DNA of 64,000 nucleotides from positions 77,001 to 141,000 of the forward strand of contig NC_053047.1 in NCBI RefSeq assembly GCF_003473485.1, given 5' to 3'. The DNA is from Medicago truncatula. Lineage: Eukaryota; Streptophyta; Magnoliopsida; Fabales; Fabaceae. The position numbers and the translations under genes are program-made. Shown here piece after piece: positions 1 to 13,900 of the stretch; position 1 is the stretch's first letter, and each line of letters opens with the position of its first letter. Under the pieces are notes generated by a model. The model was not told the DNA's origin, ran no database searches, and saw only the letters and a list, made by a program, of their open reading frames with translations.

Positions 1-66
1 TCCTTATAGAAATTTGATTCAACAGAATGCTTTGAACTAATTTTTGATATGAGATTAAAATTCATT

Positions 67-101
<35 letters not shown>

Positions 102-270
102 TAAGGAATATAAGTAAAAACATGTAAAATATAGCTTACACCAAATAATTGTTGTAAAACAAATAATGTAACCCATAATTTTGACTCAAAAGTTTATCCT
201 GTGTTGTTTTAGTAAGAGAAAGAAATATATATTATCCAAAAATGAGGAGGAAAGAATAGAAGAAAGTGAG
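1..270. other. Upstream region of the DUF3531 gene with an AT microsatellite
   Basis: AT-rich DNA with a pure (AT)n run at about 69-98. It is the presumed promoter and 5' leader of the gene starting at 271. No other gene is visible. Confidence 0.5.
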
Positions 271-2941
271 ATGAGTAGCATGGCGTGTGGATGTTGGTAC
301 TACAACAACTACTGCTGTCCCCCACAGTCACGGTTGAATTCTTCATCATCTTCATCTTCATCTTCGGTGCTGAAGCGTAGTCCTTCTACTACTTGTGTAT
401 TTGTTTGTGTCTCTAAATCCTCCAAATCCAAATCAAACGGTGGTGAAATTGATAAATCGATAAAAGGATCAGGAACCACCGCTAGAGGTCGGAGATTGCT
501 TAAAATTAGACAAGATAAACAACAACGCGAACAAGAACGCGTTCACAATTACCCTGCTTGGGCTAAGTAACTAACTAACTTCTTTCCTTTCCTATTATTG
601 CTGCACCATTTTCATTTTCATTCAAATATTAAATGAACGAATGTTGCATAATAATGATAGAGTCCTTGAAGATGCTTGTAAAAACGACACTGAACTACGT
701 GCTGTACTTGGTGATAGTATTGGCAACCCTCAACTCATGAAGGAACGAGTATGTTATCTTCTTTCTTACTTTCTACTTCCTTTTTTTCAATTATTAAACT
801 GAATATATTCCTTTCTTTCCTTCCAGGTGGAAGATAGAATTCGAAAAAAGGGTAAAGACTTTCGTCGCTCCAAAACTGGATCTGTTGTTGCCTCCAAAGT
901 CACCTTTAGAGAGTATGTATTATCATAATTATTAATAATTTAATACTCTCAGAGACCTACTTGGTGGTTGTTTACTCTTCTCAATTTCCTCGCAGCTTCA
1001 ATCCACTTGATTCATATATCTGGTTTGAATTGTATGGTTCACCATCTGATCGTGACGTTAATCTAATTGGCAGTGTATGTCTTTTCTCTTCTTTATAGCT
1101 TTTCAATCTATATTATATTATATTATATAATACATTCATCAAATCTTATTCTTTTATATAGGTTATTCAAGCATGGTATGTCATGGGTCGACTTGGGGCA
1201 TACAATTCTTCAAACTTGCAGGTACTTACTTACTTACCCCATTCATTCATTACATGCTTACTATCCTCTCTCTCTCTCTTTCAATTTCTGTTCCCTTTTA
1301 ACAGAGAATTGAAGTATCTTTTTAATTGATGGCAGATGTCAAATTCGTCAATGGATTATGATCCTCTCTATGACTCAGATAAGGGTTTCAAAGTGATGCC
1401 GTCATCTTTCCATGATATCAGTGATGTTGAGTTCCAGGATAATTGGGGGCGAGTTTGGTATATCGTCTAAAACTCTGTTAGTCTTTTTAATAAATGGTTT
1501 TATGACCTTGCAATGGACAAAGGTTGAAAAAATTGAATGATGCAGATTAAATTATTAACCACAACAACGTTAACCACAATAAAATGCCTTTTCACTCTAG
1601 GAGGAACTGACAACATGGATTCAATGATATCATAAACCATGTCTAGTGACGAACTATTTAACCTAGAACCTTTATATTAGTTTAGCATATAGTTTTTTGT
1701 GGTCTCATTCTTCCTCTAACTATTGGAACTATTCTCCATTTGATTTACTCTTCTTACCAAGGCTTTTAGAGATCTTCTCCTCAGTTCACACATGTCTAAA
1801 TTACCTAGGGCAAGATTTGACCATCTTTTCTGAATAGGAGGCTACCCCAACTTTCTCTTTAAAGTAATCGCTCCTAATCATTTAGTACCCTTTATAGCTT
1901 TTATTGACTTGTCAATTATGAGTATACCATTCGAAAAAAAGCATGTATTGTGGCATTGTCTCTTGGATATGTTTAGCAGGAACACGAAATAAAACCAAGC
2001 TCGGTGTTGTAGAGATGAGAGTGTTACAATAGGTGAGTGATTACTTACAAAAGAAAAACAAGATTGTATTAAGAGAAAAAATGGGGTAGCTCCCAAAATA
2101 GAAAGGATGCTAAAGTTTTGTCTTGTATTGTTTAGAGAGTAGAGAAAACTAGTTGAAACGACGCTATGAAGGATAGACCAGATGGAGAATAGTTCAATTG
2201 TTAGAGGTAGAGGGAGTACCAGAAATATTATTGGTCATATCATTAAAAAAGATTTATATTTAAATGGGATATCATTAGACTTGATTTATCTCCAAAAAAA
2301 AACATTAGACTTGACTGACAACAGAACATTGTGGATTATTTGATCCATATACTCAACTTCACCTAGTGGAAAAAAGGCTTCGATGGTTGTCACCAGCTAA
2401 ATAGGTATTGAAAAGGAGGGAAGTTTTCTTTATTATACAATTTCTAGTAGCTGAAAGCTTCAGAATCATAATTAAAGTTGTAGAGACTTAATAATTTAAT
2501 ATACAAACAATTAATAACAATGTCATTTAGTTAAATACATGACTGCAGTAGAATATGAAAGCGTGGTAGGGTATATTTTTCAATCAAAACTCCTGTTGGT
2601 TCAATACGTTTAAGCTTTAAACAAATCGTACTTGCAGGGTGGACCTGGGTACTGCTGATTATTTTGCCATTGATGTGCTTCTCAACTGCCTTACTAATTT
2701 AAGCTCAGAGTAAGTTTGAATTACTGAACTGCATGTAATAAAAATGTAAAGAATATATGTAATGTAACTATATGTCCAAGCTCGCATTTATTGTTTTTGT
2801 TATGCAAAAGTAATGATTAACCTTTCTCTGAATGACAGATATCTTGGTATCCAACAAATTGTTTTTGGTGGTCGGTCCATGGGTGATTGGGAAGAGGGGA
2901 TGACAAACCCTGAGTATGGTTACAAGTACTTCAAGATATGA
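271..2941 (+). CDS. DUF3531 family protein, probably chloroplast-targeted
   Basis: Exons 271-566, 661-748, 827-912, 996-1074, 1162-1221, 1336-1457, 2638-2709 and 2839-2941, all with GT-AG borders, join into one 301-residue frame. The N-terminal ~70 residues are rich in Ser, Lys and Arg and poor in acidic residues, as in a chloroplast transit peptide. The conserved part begins near YPAWAKVLEDAC and includes NPLDSYIWFELYG, VIQAWYVMGRLGAYNS, DNWGRVWVDLGTADYFAIDV and GDWEEGMTNPEYGYKYFKI. As I recall the family, DUF3531 occurs in cyanobacteria and plants and has no assigned biochemical role; none is claimed here. An in-frame ATG at 280 is an alternative start. Intron 6 (1458-2637) carries a long inverted repeat. 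The gene converges on KTN80. Confidence 0.88.
1708..2215. repeat. Long imperfect inverted repeat (fold-back/MITE-like) in intron 6
   Basis: The left arm near 1712-1742 (motif GAACTATTCTCCAT) matches the reverse complement of 2178-2212. Pairing continues inward: GCTACCCCA near 1841 pairs with its complement near 2087, and AGTAATCGCTC near 1863 pairs with a diverged complement near 2040. Nearly the whole segment folds on itself with gaps. Superfamily is not clear; the right end resembles the CTCCCTC-type termini of other MITEs here. Confidence 0.6.
2273..2314 (+). repeat. Micro-insertion: poly(A) insert between 12-bp direct repeats
   Basis: CATTAGACTTGA occurs at 2273-2284 and 2303-2314. The 18 bases between are TTTATCTCC followed by nine A. 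This is the layout of a target-site duplication around an extremely truncated poly(A) retroposon. Confidence 0.55.
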
Positions 2942-4990
2942 ACAGGGACTGGATGCAGTTCATCCCTTACACTCGATTTTGGTTTAAAAAATGATATAAA
3001 GAGGTTCAGCAATAATATGCATTGATAAGAATATGCCCTTGGATGAGATGGTTTGCTTAACCCTCTTAAGTTGTTCTTGGTTACCTCTTGCCCGATAGGA
3101 TTTCTCGTACCATATGGAGCCAGAAGCCTTGAGATTCAACTGTGTTTTGTTGTGACTGACATTAGAAATAATAGATTTAGTCATGAGAATAGAATAGGAG
3201 TGGCTTGTGAAACTTTTTCCATTTCAAATCTGATATTAAAATGGTGTATCAAAATATAGGTAGATTTATCATTAAATTAGTTTGATGCTTTGGTGGTATG
3301 AGATGTAAAACAAGCATATTCAGTACTTAGTAATGTTTGTTATATTCTGGAATGTTATCTTGTGGCCACAAAAAGGTGCACCATACTAAAATGTGGTGTA
3401 CCGATAATTGCAATATGCCTCCTCAAGTGAATATTTTCATAATAGTGTGAATATCAATATTTTATCAAGTTTTGAATGAAATCCGATACAGAGAACAATT
3501 GGAAACTGCAAGAATGCTGAGAGAAGAAGAGGAGAAAGTTAATTGAATTGTTATTGTTCTATGATCTCATTCATTTCTCTTGCGCTCTATGAGAAAGTTT
3601 GTTACAATTCCTTTCTTTTGGAGAAAAATATTCTACCTTACCCCATTATTCCTTTCGTATGAGAGTACTTTAACGACCACCTTTGCTGACTTGTGCATTT
3701 TGACTTTAAAAATAAAAATATGTTTTTGGTATTCTAATCTAACCTCACCTTCAATGTCAACCAACCACTTCATTGCCAGAAAATCGTAAAACCGAAACCA
3801 ACATTTCATTTTCAGCACCATATTATTTTGAAGAAATGCAACATATTACTTTCCCTTTGCGGATGTACTACTGCTTTAAGAAAAGGCAACCTTAAAACTT
3901 CAAAAATTCTCACAACGGCAAGATCTAAAAGTGCCAAACTAACGAACAGCAATCAACACTCTTAAATTGCAAATACAAACAATATGGAGCCAACCATACG
4001 CCAGCTCATTTGTGAGTGATGTTTTGTTTAATAATCCATGGTTATTCACTTATTCTCCTTATAAGAACCTTTTGATTATGAAAATTTGGCTATTTTTGTA
4101 TGGGAATTGCTATTTTTACAAAGTCACAAATGAAAGAGAAGAGATTAACATGTTGCTATTTTATAAATAAATAAAAATACAAAGCTGTTAAGTCCGGATT
4201 TGGCAGTAATCATGACCGAGTATTGGTGAAAATCAACTGAAGATAACAAGTCATGTGTTTCATTATTTGGGTGTTCGTAAGAACAAGCATTATCCTCTTT
4301 GTATATAGTGAATCCGACAGATTAGTTTGAATGAGAATATAACAAGAGACCTCCTTTTGTTATAATAATAACAAGATTAATAAAATAAAACAAGGCTACC
4401 GCAAGGCATATAATAGTTACCGGGACAAAGTTGTCGATTCATTTCCTACGTTATATACGACACTAATCCATAGTAATATAATAGTTACCGAAGGCATTGA
4501 AAGAAATCATACAATAATTTGGAACAGAGAAAATGAAGGGTCACAGTCTCATACAATCGCGCCTAAGCTAAGACACTAAAACAATAAATAACAACAAATT
4601 TTCAACTAAGATTAGATCAGTATCAGTAGTAGCATTGTCCCATATTAGGTTAGTTGTTGACGGGAGTGAGATCTCCACATTAAGCTTAAGCTTATAAACA
4701 GAACTGTGCAAAACTAATCTATTAGCAAAGTGCAGCACATCACATCAGCTCTGGTTTCCGTGTGTATGTTGAAGAATTAGCAGTATCAGACTATCAGTGC
4801 CGCCACTTATCATCATCACCCTTGAGTTTTAACAGCAATAAATAAATGTGCATACATGATTCGATGCCAAAAGACAACGCATCAAACTCTTGATGACTTG
4901 TGTAGAGATTTTAAATCTTTGAGATGCACAAAAAACCTCTACAGGCATCCATGTAACTTGAGCAGCAAGACTAATCTAATACAGTCAAAG
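2942..4990. other. Convergent intergenic region
   Basis: This lies between the 3' ends of the DUF3531 gene (+) and KTN80 (-) and must contain both 3' UTRs and polyadenylation signals. The short open frames here have no recognisable protein character. I see no RNA gene or mobile element. Confidence 0.4.
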
Positions 4991-7900
4991 TCACGATACA
5001 TCCTGAAGTGCCAGATTCAACTCGTGTGCAGATTTTGCAACTGATCCTCCTCTTCTATAGATGAAAGGCAAATAAAGTGGAAATTAACATTAGAAATTCT
5101 AAATCATCCTAATACATTATTTTTAGCACAAAGTGTTTATATTTTTTCTGCTTTCAAAATCTATAACTTATATAGAGATACCAAGTTTTAGCATAGCTAA
5201 ATTATTTCATTTATTCATTTACAATTTTATCCTTTTTTATCTAATCATATAACTATAGAGATACCAAGTTTTAGCATAGCTAAATTATTTCATTTATTCA
5301 TTTACAATTTTATCCTTTTTTATCTAATCATATAACTAATTTTTTCAAATAATTGCAAAAACATGTTTCCCCAAGATGAGTACGTTAGTGCCCTCATATG
5401 CATGCTAGTACTCCCTCCATCCCAAATTGTATGACGTTTTGTGCATTTCACACATATTAAGAAATGCAATTAATATTGTGTGGAAAAAAGATATTATGGG
5501 TTGTTTTACAAAATTGTCCTTAATAAATAATATGGGAAAGATAAATGAAAGAATTGAAAGAAGAGATAGTAATAAATAGTTAAGGTTATAATCGGAAAAG
5601 TGACATTAATGTTGCATTGGTATTTTTTTTTTTTTGAAGAAGAAGAAGCTAAAATGAAGTTTATTCAAAACGCAAAGAATCCTAGCAAGCACAAGAAATG
5701 CTTGGCTAGGAGACTTAAATAGGAACATACAAAGGAAAAGTGAGCCGTATATATGCGGAACATGTTGCATTGGTATTGTAAAGCGACATATAATTTGGGA
5801 CAATTTTTTTTTCCCTAAAGCGACATACAATTTGGGACGAGGGAGTATTAAATAACATGAATTTAAGCCAATCGCATAAAATAGAAAGCATTTAGCATTA
5901 CACCCATTTAGCACCGCCAGAATTGACTGAAACAAAAGGGGAACTGATAAACTTAAACATGTACCTCATTAGAGAAGGTAGGAAACCTTTGACTTTTTCG
6001 AGCTCTACAAAGCAGACGTTGCAGCGCTCTAGCCTGGATCTCATTAACAATAAAAAATTAATTAAATTGTGTGATGGAATATATAAAAAGTAAAATAAAA
6101 TAAGTCATGATTATGAACCTTTTCTCTGCTTCAATATCAACACCAACAGAGGGTTTAGCTGACAGCGTTGAATAGATTACTGAACCAAATACTCTGACCA
6201 GGTTCAATAACATTTCCACGGATATAGATAGATGTCTACAGATATGTGAATACCAGAACTGTCAGCATAGAACTGAATCTATAAAATAAAATACTATAAA
6301 GTGAACTATCAATTTAGTCTCAAAATTGAAGGTTTGGGCAATTTGGTCCTCAAAAATAAAGAAACCGCAAAATAATCAATCACTTCAAAACAATTTTAGA
6401 AACTATCCATTTTCTCCTACTTTGATAACTTGCTTGCTACTGGCTGTAACTTTAGCTAAATATGATAACTTCGCAAAACAAATTGTTATAGCTGCTTTCA
6501 TATTATAACAGTAAAAGAGACAACATTTACCTATCCATTTCACTTTGTAAAAGGTCGGTAAGAAGGGGCAGAAGACCTGTACATAAGTCAAGTGTGACCA
6601 TATCAATTTTCTCCATTATAATGCTAACAACATCAGCAATCACCTGGAATAAATACAATTAAGTTAAATGAATTATTAGAACTCTATTTGCCAAAAAAAA
6701 AAATATGCATCAAATTTGTTTATACCATAAAAGAGAACACAAAAATTGAGAAGTTGTAAAAACAAAAAACAAGCAACTCAAAATGCTTACAGCATGATCG
6801 CCCATCTTTGCCATCGTGCTAATGACCTCTGTAACATCATTTCTTTCCCAACGTCTGAAGACAACCTGAAATATAATGGTTTCAAAATTCAGCAAATCTA
6901 TGAATGGTAGTAGGCATTGCTCAATTACCAAAATTACATTTAAATTGTTCTCTAGAGGATAATTTTTTGTTAAAAGAGTGCTTTTTGTATAAAACCATGT
7001 TATTTTGCATGTTGAGGAAAATCCTTCAGAGCTAAATATTTGATGTTTGCTCTTTTAAGCTATAATATAAAGCGGCCTTCTTAGGTTATTTGTGGTACTT
7101 GACTAAAGATTTTTTGAAGGATTTCTTCTTTCAATAAACAAATTTATTAGCAAATATTGCTTTGAAAACGTTTTTAGTCTTGAGCATACCAGTTTGTTTG
7201 TGGTTTATACTGTAAGAGGACACTGTAGAACATAGAATATCATGAATATTTTCAAGAGTATCTTGGATGGTCTCGAAGGATGGAAGGAGGGATTTCCATA
7301 CATCATTAATCATTATTTGTTCTCTTGTTCAATTAAAAAGTCCAGTATTACTGTAAATACAGGCTATTGCTTTGTCTTTCGTAGCACATCATTGAGCAAC
7401 ATATGTCAATACTAATAGTATATATTATGAGTTTCTTTCACAAAAAAAAAAAAAAAAAAAGTATATACTATGAATTCTTTCTTTTCACCCACCTAAATTC
7501 CTATAATTTCAACAGATACATTGTCTTCCGATCTTGTTCTTCTCTACTAAATTATGTTCCCCTATCAGATATCATAAATGAAAAGAAAAAGGACGCGGAA
7601 GCAAGTCATGTCCTACAAGCCCAACTTGTTTGGCGTTTAATATCATGCCAAGACTCATTATACAAGTAACAGAAAGCCAATACAAAAGTAATAAAAAGTT
7701 CCAAGGACACAGAAAACTAATCATAAAAATTAACAAATCCAATCATCAATACCTTCAACTTGGATGAACGGTTCTGCATTGAACTGATAAATTCATCATG
7801 TTGTTCCATTAAATCAGCAATAGAATCTTCATCGCTAGCAGAAACTGTGGCCTTCTCAGTGGATATGGAATGTGTTCTCTGTAACATCCAGGGATGAGTA

Positions 7901-10900
7901 AACAGGTGGAAATGATACAAGGAAAAGGCAAAATAAAGCTGCCTCCTCAATCTAATTGCATCAAACATGAAATTGCTTCTGAATCCGTGAATTTTCCGAA
8001 GTTCAACACAACTGTCTTATTAACATGTAACAAATATTGGCAGGTAGAAACATGCAGAAGTGGTCCCCATGAGCTTAGTTCAATTGGTAGGGACAATGTA
8101 TTGTCATATGTAGGGACGATACCTATTAAGTTTGAAAAAACATTTTCTGTTTTCAGAAACACTTTATTTCTTGTTTTCAAAGATTTGTATAGGACCCATT
8201 TGAGTTGAGAAGATAACAGAAGTCATTCTCACTATTTCCAACACATCCCTTTAAGAATAGGAAACAAAGTGAAAACAAGGTGTCACTTGTGTAATTGTTT
8301 GAGAAACAGAAAATGCTTTTAAGATGAGTGCTAGAGATACACTCTTTTTCCAACACATTATATCTTATTGGATGAAATTAATGTAGGTCTCACTTAGTGT
8401 GGGACGCCTTTTAAAAATGGTGGGAGTGGGACCCATATGAATTTTATTCAATAAGAGAGAAAGGGTTTGAAAAAGAGTGTGTGGCTAGAGCTTTTGTTAT
8501 AAACAAAGTTCGGAAGTATTAGAGCAAACTTGTCCCTGAAAAAAGCCTTATGAGTCCTACAAAGGCCACATTTCTAGGAGAAGTGACACTAGACTACCCC
8601 CTCGAATCAACCATCACACTAGACAAAGTGGCCCAATAAAAAACCAAAGAGGTGGTCGCAATTAAGGTAGTTTGTCCAACATACTCGTCACACCAAACCA
8701 TGTTGTATGGACGATGTGGGCAGCTCAACAATAAATCTATGACAGATTCTGATAATATCAAAATATTTGAACTTGGTCTAACTCCACCCACAAAACTTGC
8801 ATGGAAGCTATGTACTGCTCAAGCCTTATAAGCACTACAAAGGTCGTATTTCAAGACAATTAAGGATTAAGCCTGCTCCCTCAACCCAACACACAAAAGA
8901 TGTTGTACCGTTGCAATGACGGCAGACAATGCAACCCAATAAGGCAATAACAGACAGCAGGGGTGGCCGCAATTAAAGTGGATTTTCTGACAACCTCAAA
9001 TCTAATAGAAGTAGAAGAAAATAAAATAAAATAAAATAAAATGAGTATGGAACAAAATAATAAACAGTATAGTACCCCACTGAAAGGAAGCACATGAACT
9101 GATGGTGTCCTCCCATGAGAAATTCTGTGTCTAGGTTCCTCAAAATTAAGAGAGCGTTCCCTCTTTTCCAAAGTGAGAAGTGAGCGCATTCTCCCTATAT
9201 AATTTAAAGAGGATAAAAATAAGAAACCATTTATATTAATAAATAATGATTATATCATTATTAACAATTAAAAGATACCTCGTTTCTGTACTTCAATAGA
9301 ACATCCATCTCTGTTCAGTTTCTGACCCCCGCCTTCATCTGTCACAAGACAACTCAAAAATTAGTAATTCACCATCCAACAGAACAAAAGATTTCCAGAT
9401 TTTCACGAACAAGCACCCATCAATCAATCATTATAACATAATAACAAGGTCAGGGGGACCTTCGCACTTTTTGGGACATTAGGTTGAATGGGTTGGTTTA
9501 ATTAAGTTTATATTTTGTCTCACTATTGCCTTGTGTTTACTGTCCTTGTCAATTCACATAAGACTAAAACAGCTACATGCAGGACTCCAAAGAGAAGCCA
9601 TCAGGACAACAGTTTCCCATAACATTTTGAAGAGCTGATACAGCCCTAGCCATTTGTATCAAGCAAGTCACTTTACAGAGTTAAAGGCTTCCTGCAAGTT
9701 AATACTGTCTAAAAACCTATGTTTTAAATTATAATCAGCATGTTATAATAGTCAAAAAAAGAACAGCATATTATCTTTGGATGATAGAATGACTGACAAA
9801 ACAAGTCATCCTTTTCACAACATGACATGCTCACAGTTGCCCATCGTATAGAAGCTGAATAGCTTGCCAGACAATTAAGGATCAATATATGTCATTGCAG
9901 TTTGGTGTTTCTCTTCATAGAATGGAATTTGCTTGTATATAGAACCTATATTTTTAATACACACTGACATGTCGAGCAATCTAAGTTTATCTGTAGCAAA
10001 ATTATTTTCCAACTCAGACACAGACTTCTGGTACTTTCTTTTTGTGAGTAACACCAGGAACGCTTTCTGGCTCAGACACATGAAATATATTACTATTGAA
10101 AGAGAAGATGCCTTTCAAATTCTGTGAAAAACAAGAAATATATTACCAGTTATATTATTTTCTCAGATCACAGTTTGGTGATTTCTCATAGATGAATATT
10201 CAGTGAAATTGTAAGAGCTAAAGTATTGAACTTCTCTACTGGAAAATGATTGTATTGAATTTCTGTTACAATTACAATTGAGGCCAATCTATTTATAGAT
10301 TGCCTTTAACCAGTTCTAGCTGGTGAAGGGTGGTTGACTGACTGACAAATGTCAGTCAGTTAGTTACAAACATAACTGAAACAGTTAGGGTGCTTACAAG
10401 TGTTTTATACACTGTGGGAGAGTCTACAAGCTCTCATGAGCTTTAGTTAAGTTAGATCAGCTTTAACCTTTAACACCAGTGAAGAAACTAATTCGCTTAA
10501 AAGCTTGAAGTACATGCTCAACCCTGTACTTTTTTATACAGAATCACCAGTAACTAAGGTTTTTGGATCCCCATTAGGTTCACCGTAGTACCCCGAAGGG
10601 TTTTTGGACAGTCAATGCCAATGAGACGTATACTTGGGTTGGCAGCATAGACACACAAGAATTAATCGTCAGATTTTTCGACCTCCCACCCTTTCTACCA
10701 TGATTCTGGAAATGTGACATGCAAGGACTTAAAAAAAATTAATTACACTAACAATACAATTAAGTAGTTTATTACCTTGAGTTGAGCTTACAGAAGCAGG
10801 CAAATTATTTTTATCTGAAAAACCACTTAATTCGCTACCCTTAGAAGCTGCAAATTCTGTCACATGAGAGAAAGGTGGCTTATCCCCATCATCTCTGTTG

Positions 10901-13900
10901 TTTGTAAATTTACGTATATCTACTGCCTTCGACTGCAAAGATAATGGCATTGTTGTTCCAGCAACACCAACTTCTTTTCTAGAATCAGCTACAGACTCTG
11001 GCCTAGTGCTAGTTCTGGGGACAATAACAGGTATAATATCTGATCTATTGATGAGTGGAACACTTGACGTTGTATGTGATTTCAAAGAACTCCTTTTCTG
11101 AGCGGTTGAATTAAGCACTGCTGTTGAACCACCAGAGACTGTTTTTGAACTAGAATTAGAATTTATCCTTTGAGGAGTACTTGGTGCACTTCCTGTGGCT
11201 TCATGCAATAATAAGTCAAGTAATGAGAAGTTTTGGCCATAAGCATATTTAGGACAATAGGAACCAAAACAAGATGGATTAAACAAGCAATTAATCAAAA
11301 CAAATGCCTAAAAGCAAATGAAAGATTTATAAAAGGAGAAAAGATATATACATGCCAAATATTTTCCATCCTTCAAGGTGTCTGAATCTTGAGAAACTGA
11401 CAACCTTCCAAGAGATCTTGTTTCCTTCAGTAATGGATCCGGATTTTGTGAAACAGATAGCCTAGCCTTGGCTGTAATTTCGTTCAATACAGTCGTATTT
11501 CCACTTGAGGATTTAGATTCTGAATGGCCATTTAGTTGGTTCATACTATTGAGTGCATATGGTTCTATTCGCTGGACAAGATGTCAGAAATGTAAAAATG
11601 ACACATTAGCATCAAATAGTATCAAATACAACCATTACTATAAGCGTAAGTAATTTCTCTGAAAGATAAATGCATCTACCGAGATGTCCACGACCCAGAC
11701 TCCAACGCAACTTTGATTGTATGAACAGCCAAGAAGTTTTCCTTCGTGAACATTAAGATCTGACAATCTAGACCAACCAACTTCTACCATATCATGGCAC
11801 CTTATAGGTTCCCAAGAGAAAACCTAAACAAAACCAAATAGAAAAGTTACCTTAATAGATAGTGATCTCACATAATCAACTAAAAGAGGAGCTTACCTTC
11901 AAACTCTCATGCAAACCACATAGTAGGGTCCTCCCGTCAGGACTGAAAGTAAGAGACCGTACTCCAGTTGTCTGAAATACAAATATACAAAATTCTTAAG
12001 ATATTTCAATCAAAACAAAATTAACTTTAAATGTCGATTTTAAACTTATTAGTAAAATTGCTGTAACCGAAAGTACCTCCGGACCAGCTGAACCAATAAG
12101 CTCAAAAGTTTCAAGGTCCCAAAATTTAACTGTCCTATCAGCAGAGCCTGTGCATGGGAAATATATTATTGAAATAAAAATTACAATTGATTTCATTCGA
12201 TTAAAGAAAAGGGGGGGAAAATATACAAAAGAAAACAGCACAAGAATCCAGCACTAACTGTGATGTAATCGTGTAAATAAAATAACCTAGAATTGACAAC
12301 AAACAGATGTGTCTGCTAGGTAAGCCAAATTGGGTTGCTTGCTTTTGTAAGATATGTTAAATTTTGTGATTGCATTTGGCAATTAAATTATAATTCTAAT
12401 AGAATTTGGCAAAGATGGCTATAAAGAAATAACATGATTTTATGCACGGATTCTAGCAAACATTTCACTCACAAGTTCTGTCTTTGTTAGTGGACTTTTC
12501 TGGCTATCTCACAAAGCTTGACGCCTTGACCCCAACTATCCCAAATGCAATCTGGCCTTAATGCCTTATTTATCCCACATTCAGTTTAACCCCAGCAACG
12601 CAAAATTGAAATCAGTCCCGGCTGTCCTAAATTGGTGATAAATTTAATTGGAATTCATACTAGCTAGTAGCCTCCAGATGTGAATTGCACCATAGGTGAT
12701 TCCTCCCATCATCAATGAGTCATCCTCTAATGAATTTTCCATGGTTGTGGCACACTACTCCCAGATTCAATTTCATTATTTTAACTGCCCTAAATTTTCT
12801 TGAAGTTTAAGGCTTCCTAATTTATTTATTTATTTTGGTTGCTAAAGGCTTCCTAATGTTGTTCTTGGTGGATTTGGGGAATTTCAGTTCTCACTGTATA
12901 GCAGCTTGCTAGGAAATTTCAACTAATGATCATTCCAGCAAGTCTTTTCTTCCATAGTTACACAACATCCCAACCAGCTCTTCACATTGTGATCATTCGA
13001 ACCATCTTGTTGAGTTGTCTTTCCAACAATGCTTGTCTCTAATACATCTCCAACTTCCATTAGTTGCCCGCACATACTATATATTTATTTTAACAGTTTA
13101 TTATTTGTAATAAGCTTAATGCTTAATGAGCTTTGGCTTGAGCGGGTGTTAGAATATACAAAAACTATCCCATAATCTTAAAGCTGTATCTTGAGAAATT
13201 AAGAATATCTTGGATAACCTTTCAGGATTGGCATTCATATTTCTTTATGTTTCATGATTTGTTTCCTAATTTAATTAGGATGAGGAGTATAGAATTATCA
13301 GGATTAGTTTTTTTGTTGAAGATTAGGAGTCTAGTATTAGTATGAGTAAGGTGTGATGCTTAGGTTTTCTAATAATTACTATTAGAACCCTTTAATCTAA
13401 AACTCACAACTTCAGCAAAAACAGAGTGAAAACAATGTAGCAATTTAATAGCAACTAATAGAACCATATCGATTAAGAATGAATATAAAAAACAAACCAA
13501 ACACACCATTACTTGTCAAGACACTTACTGTTTTGATTTCATTACAAATTAGAAAAGTAAGACTAACCTGTTGCTAGTAGAAACTCGCTGGGATGAAAAT
13601 CTATACACTGGATCTGGCCCTCATGAGACTTAAAATCGTGCAAGAGTTTTCCCGCAGTCAGATCCCACAACTACAAATTGTATACATTATTATAATTTAT
13701 GTCAAGTTTAAGGAAAACACCATTCACAAGTGAAGCGACAGTATAGCCAGATCACAATCCATTTAAATATTAAGATAATACATTACAAATTATGCACCAA
13801 GTAAATGACGGATGAGCCAAGTACAGGATTTCAAGTCACATACCAGTGTCAATAAAGATTAGATAACTCATTTCAAAACATTATGATTTGTGACAGCAAA

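Larger units (their letters stand above)
5411..5845. mobile_element. Stowaway-like MITE with two nested insertions
   Basis: Termini CTCCCTCCATCCCAAATTG (left) and the complement of CTCCCTCGTCCCAAATTG (right) are flanked by TA at 5409-5410 and 5846-5847, the Tc1/mariner-Stowaway signature. It sits in the last KTN80 intron. It has been interrupted by a poly(A) retroposon at about 5625-5761 and a micro-insertion near the right end at 5804-5816. Confidence 0.8.

Noticed and set aside
5606-5935. 109-codon minus-strand frame
   Set aside because: Crosses a MITE and its nested retroposon; not a gene.
13290-13335. Possible micro-insertion around a T run
   Set aside because: Flanking match (GGATTAG/GATTAGG) is too short and offset.
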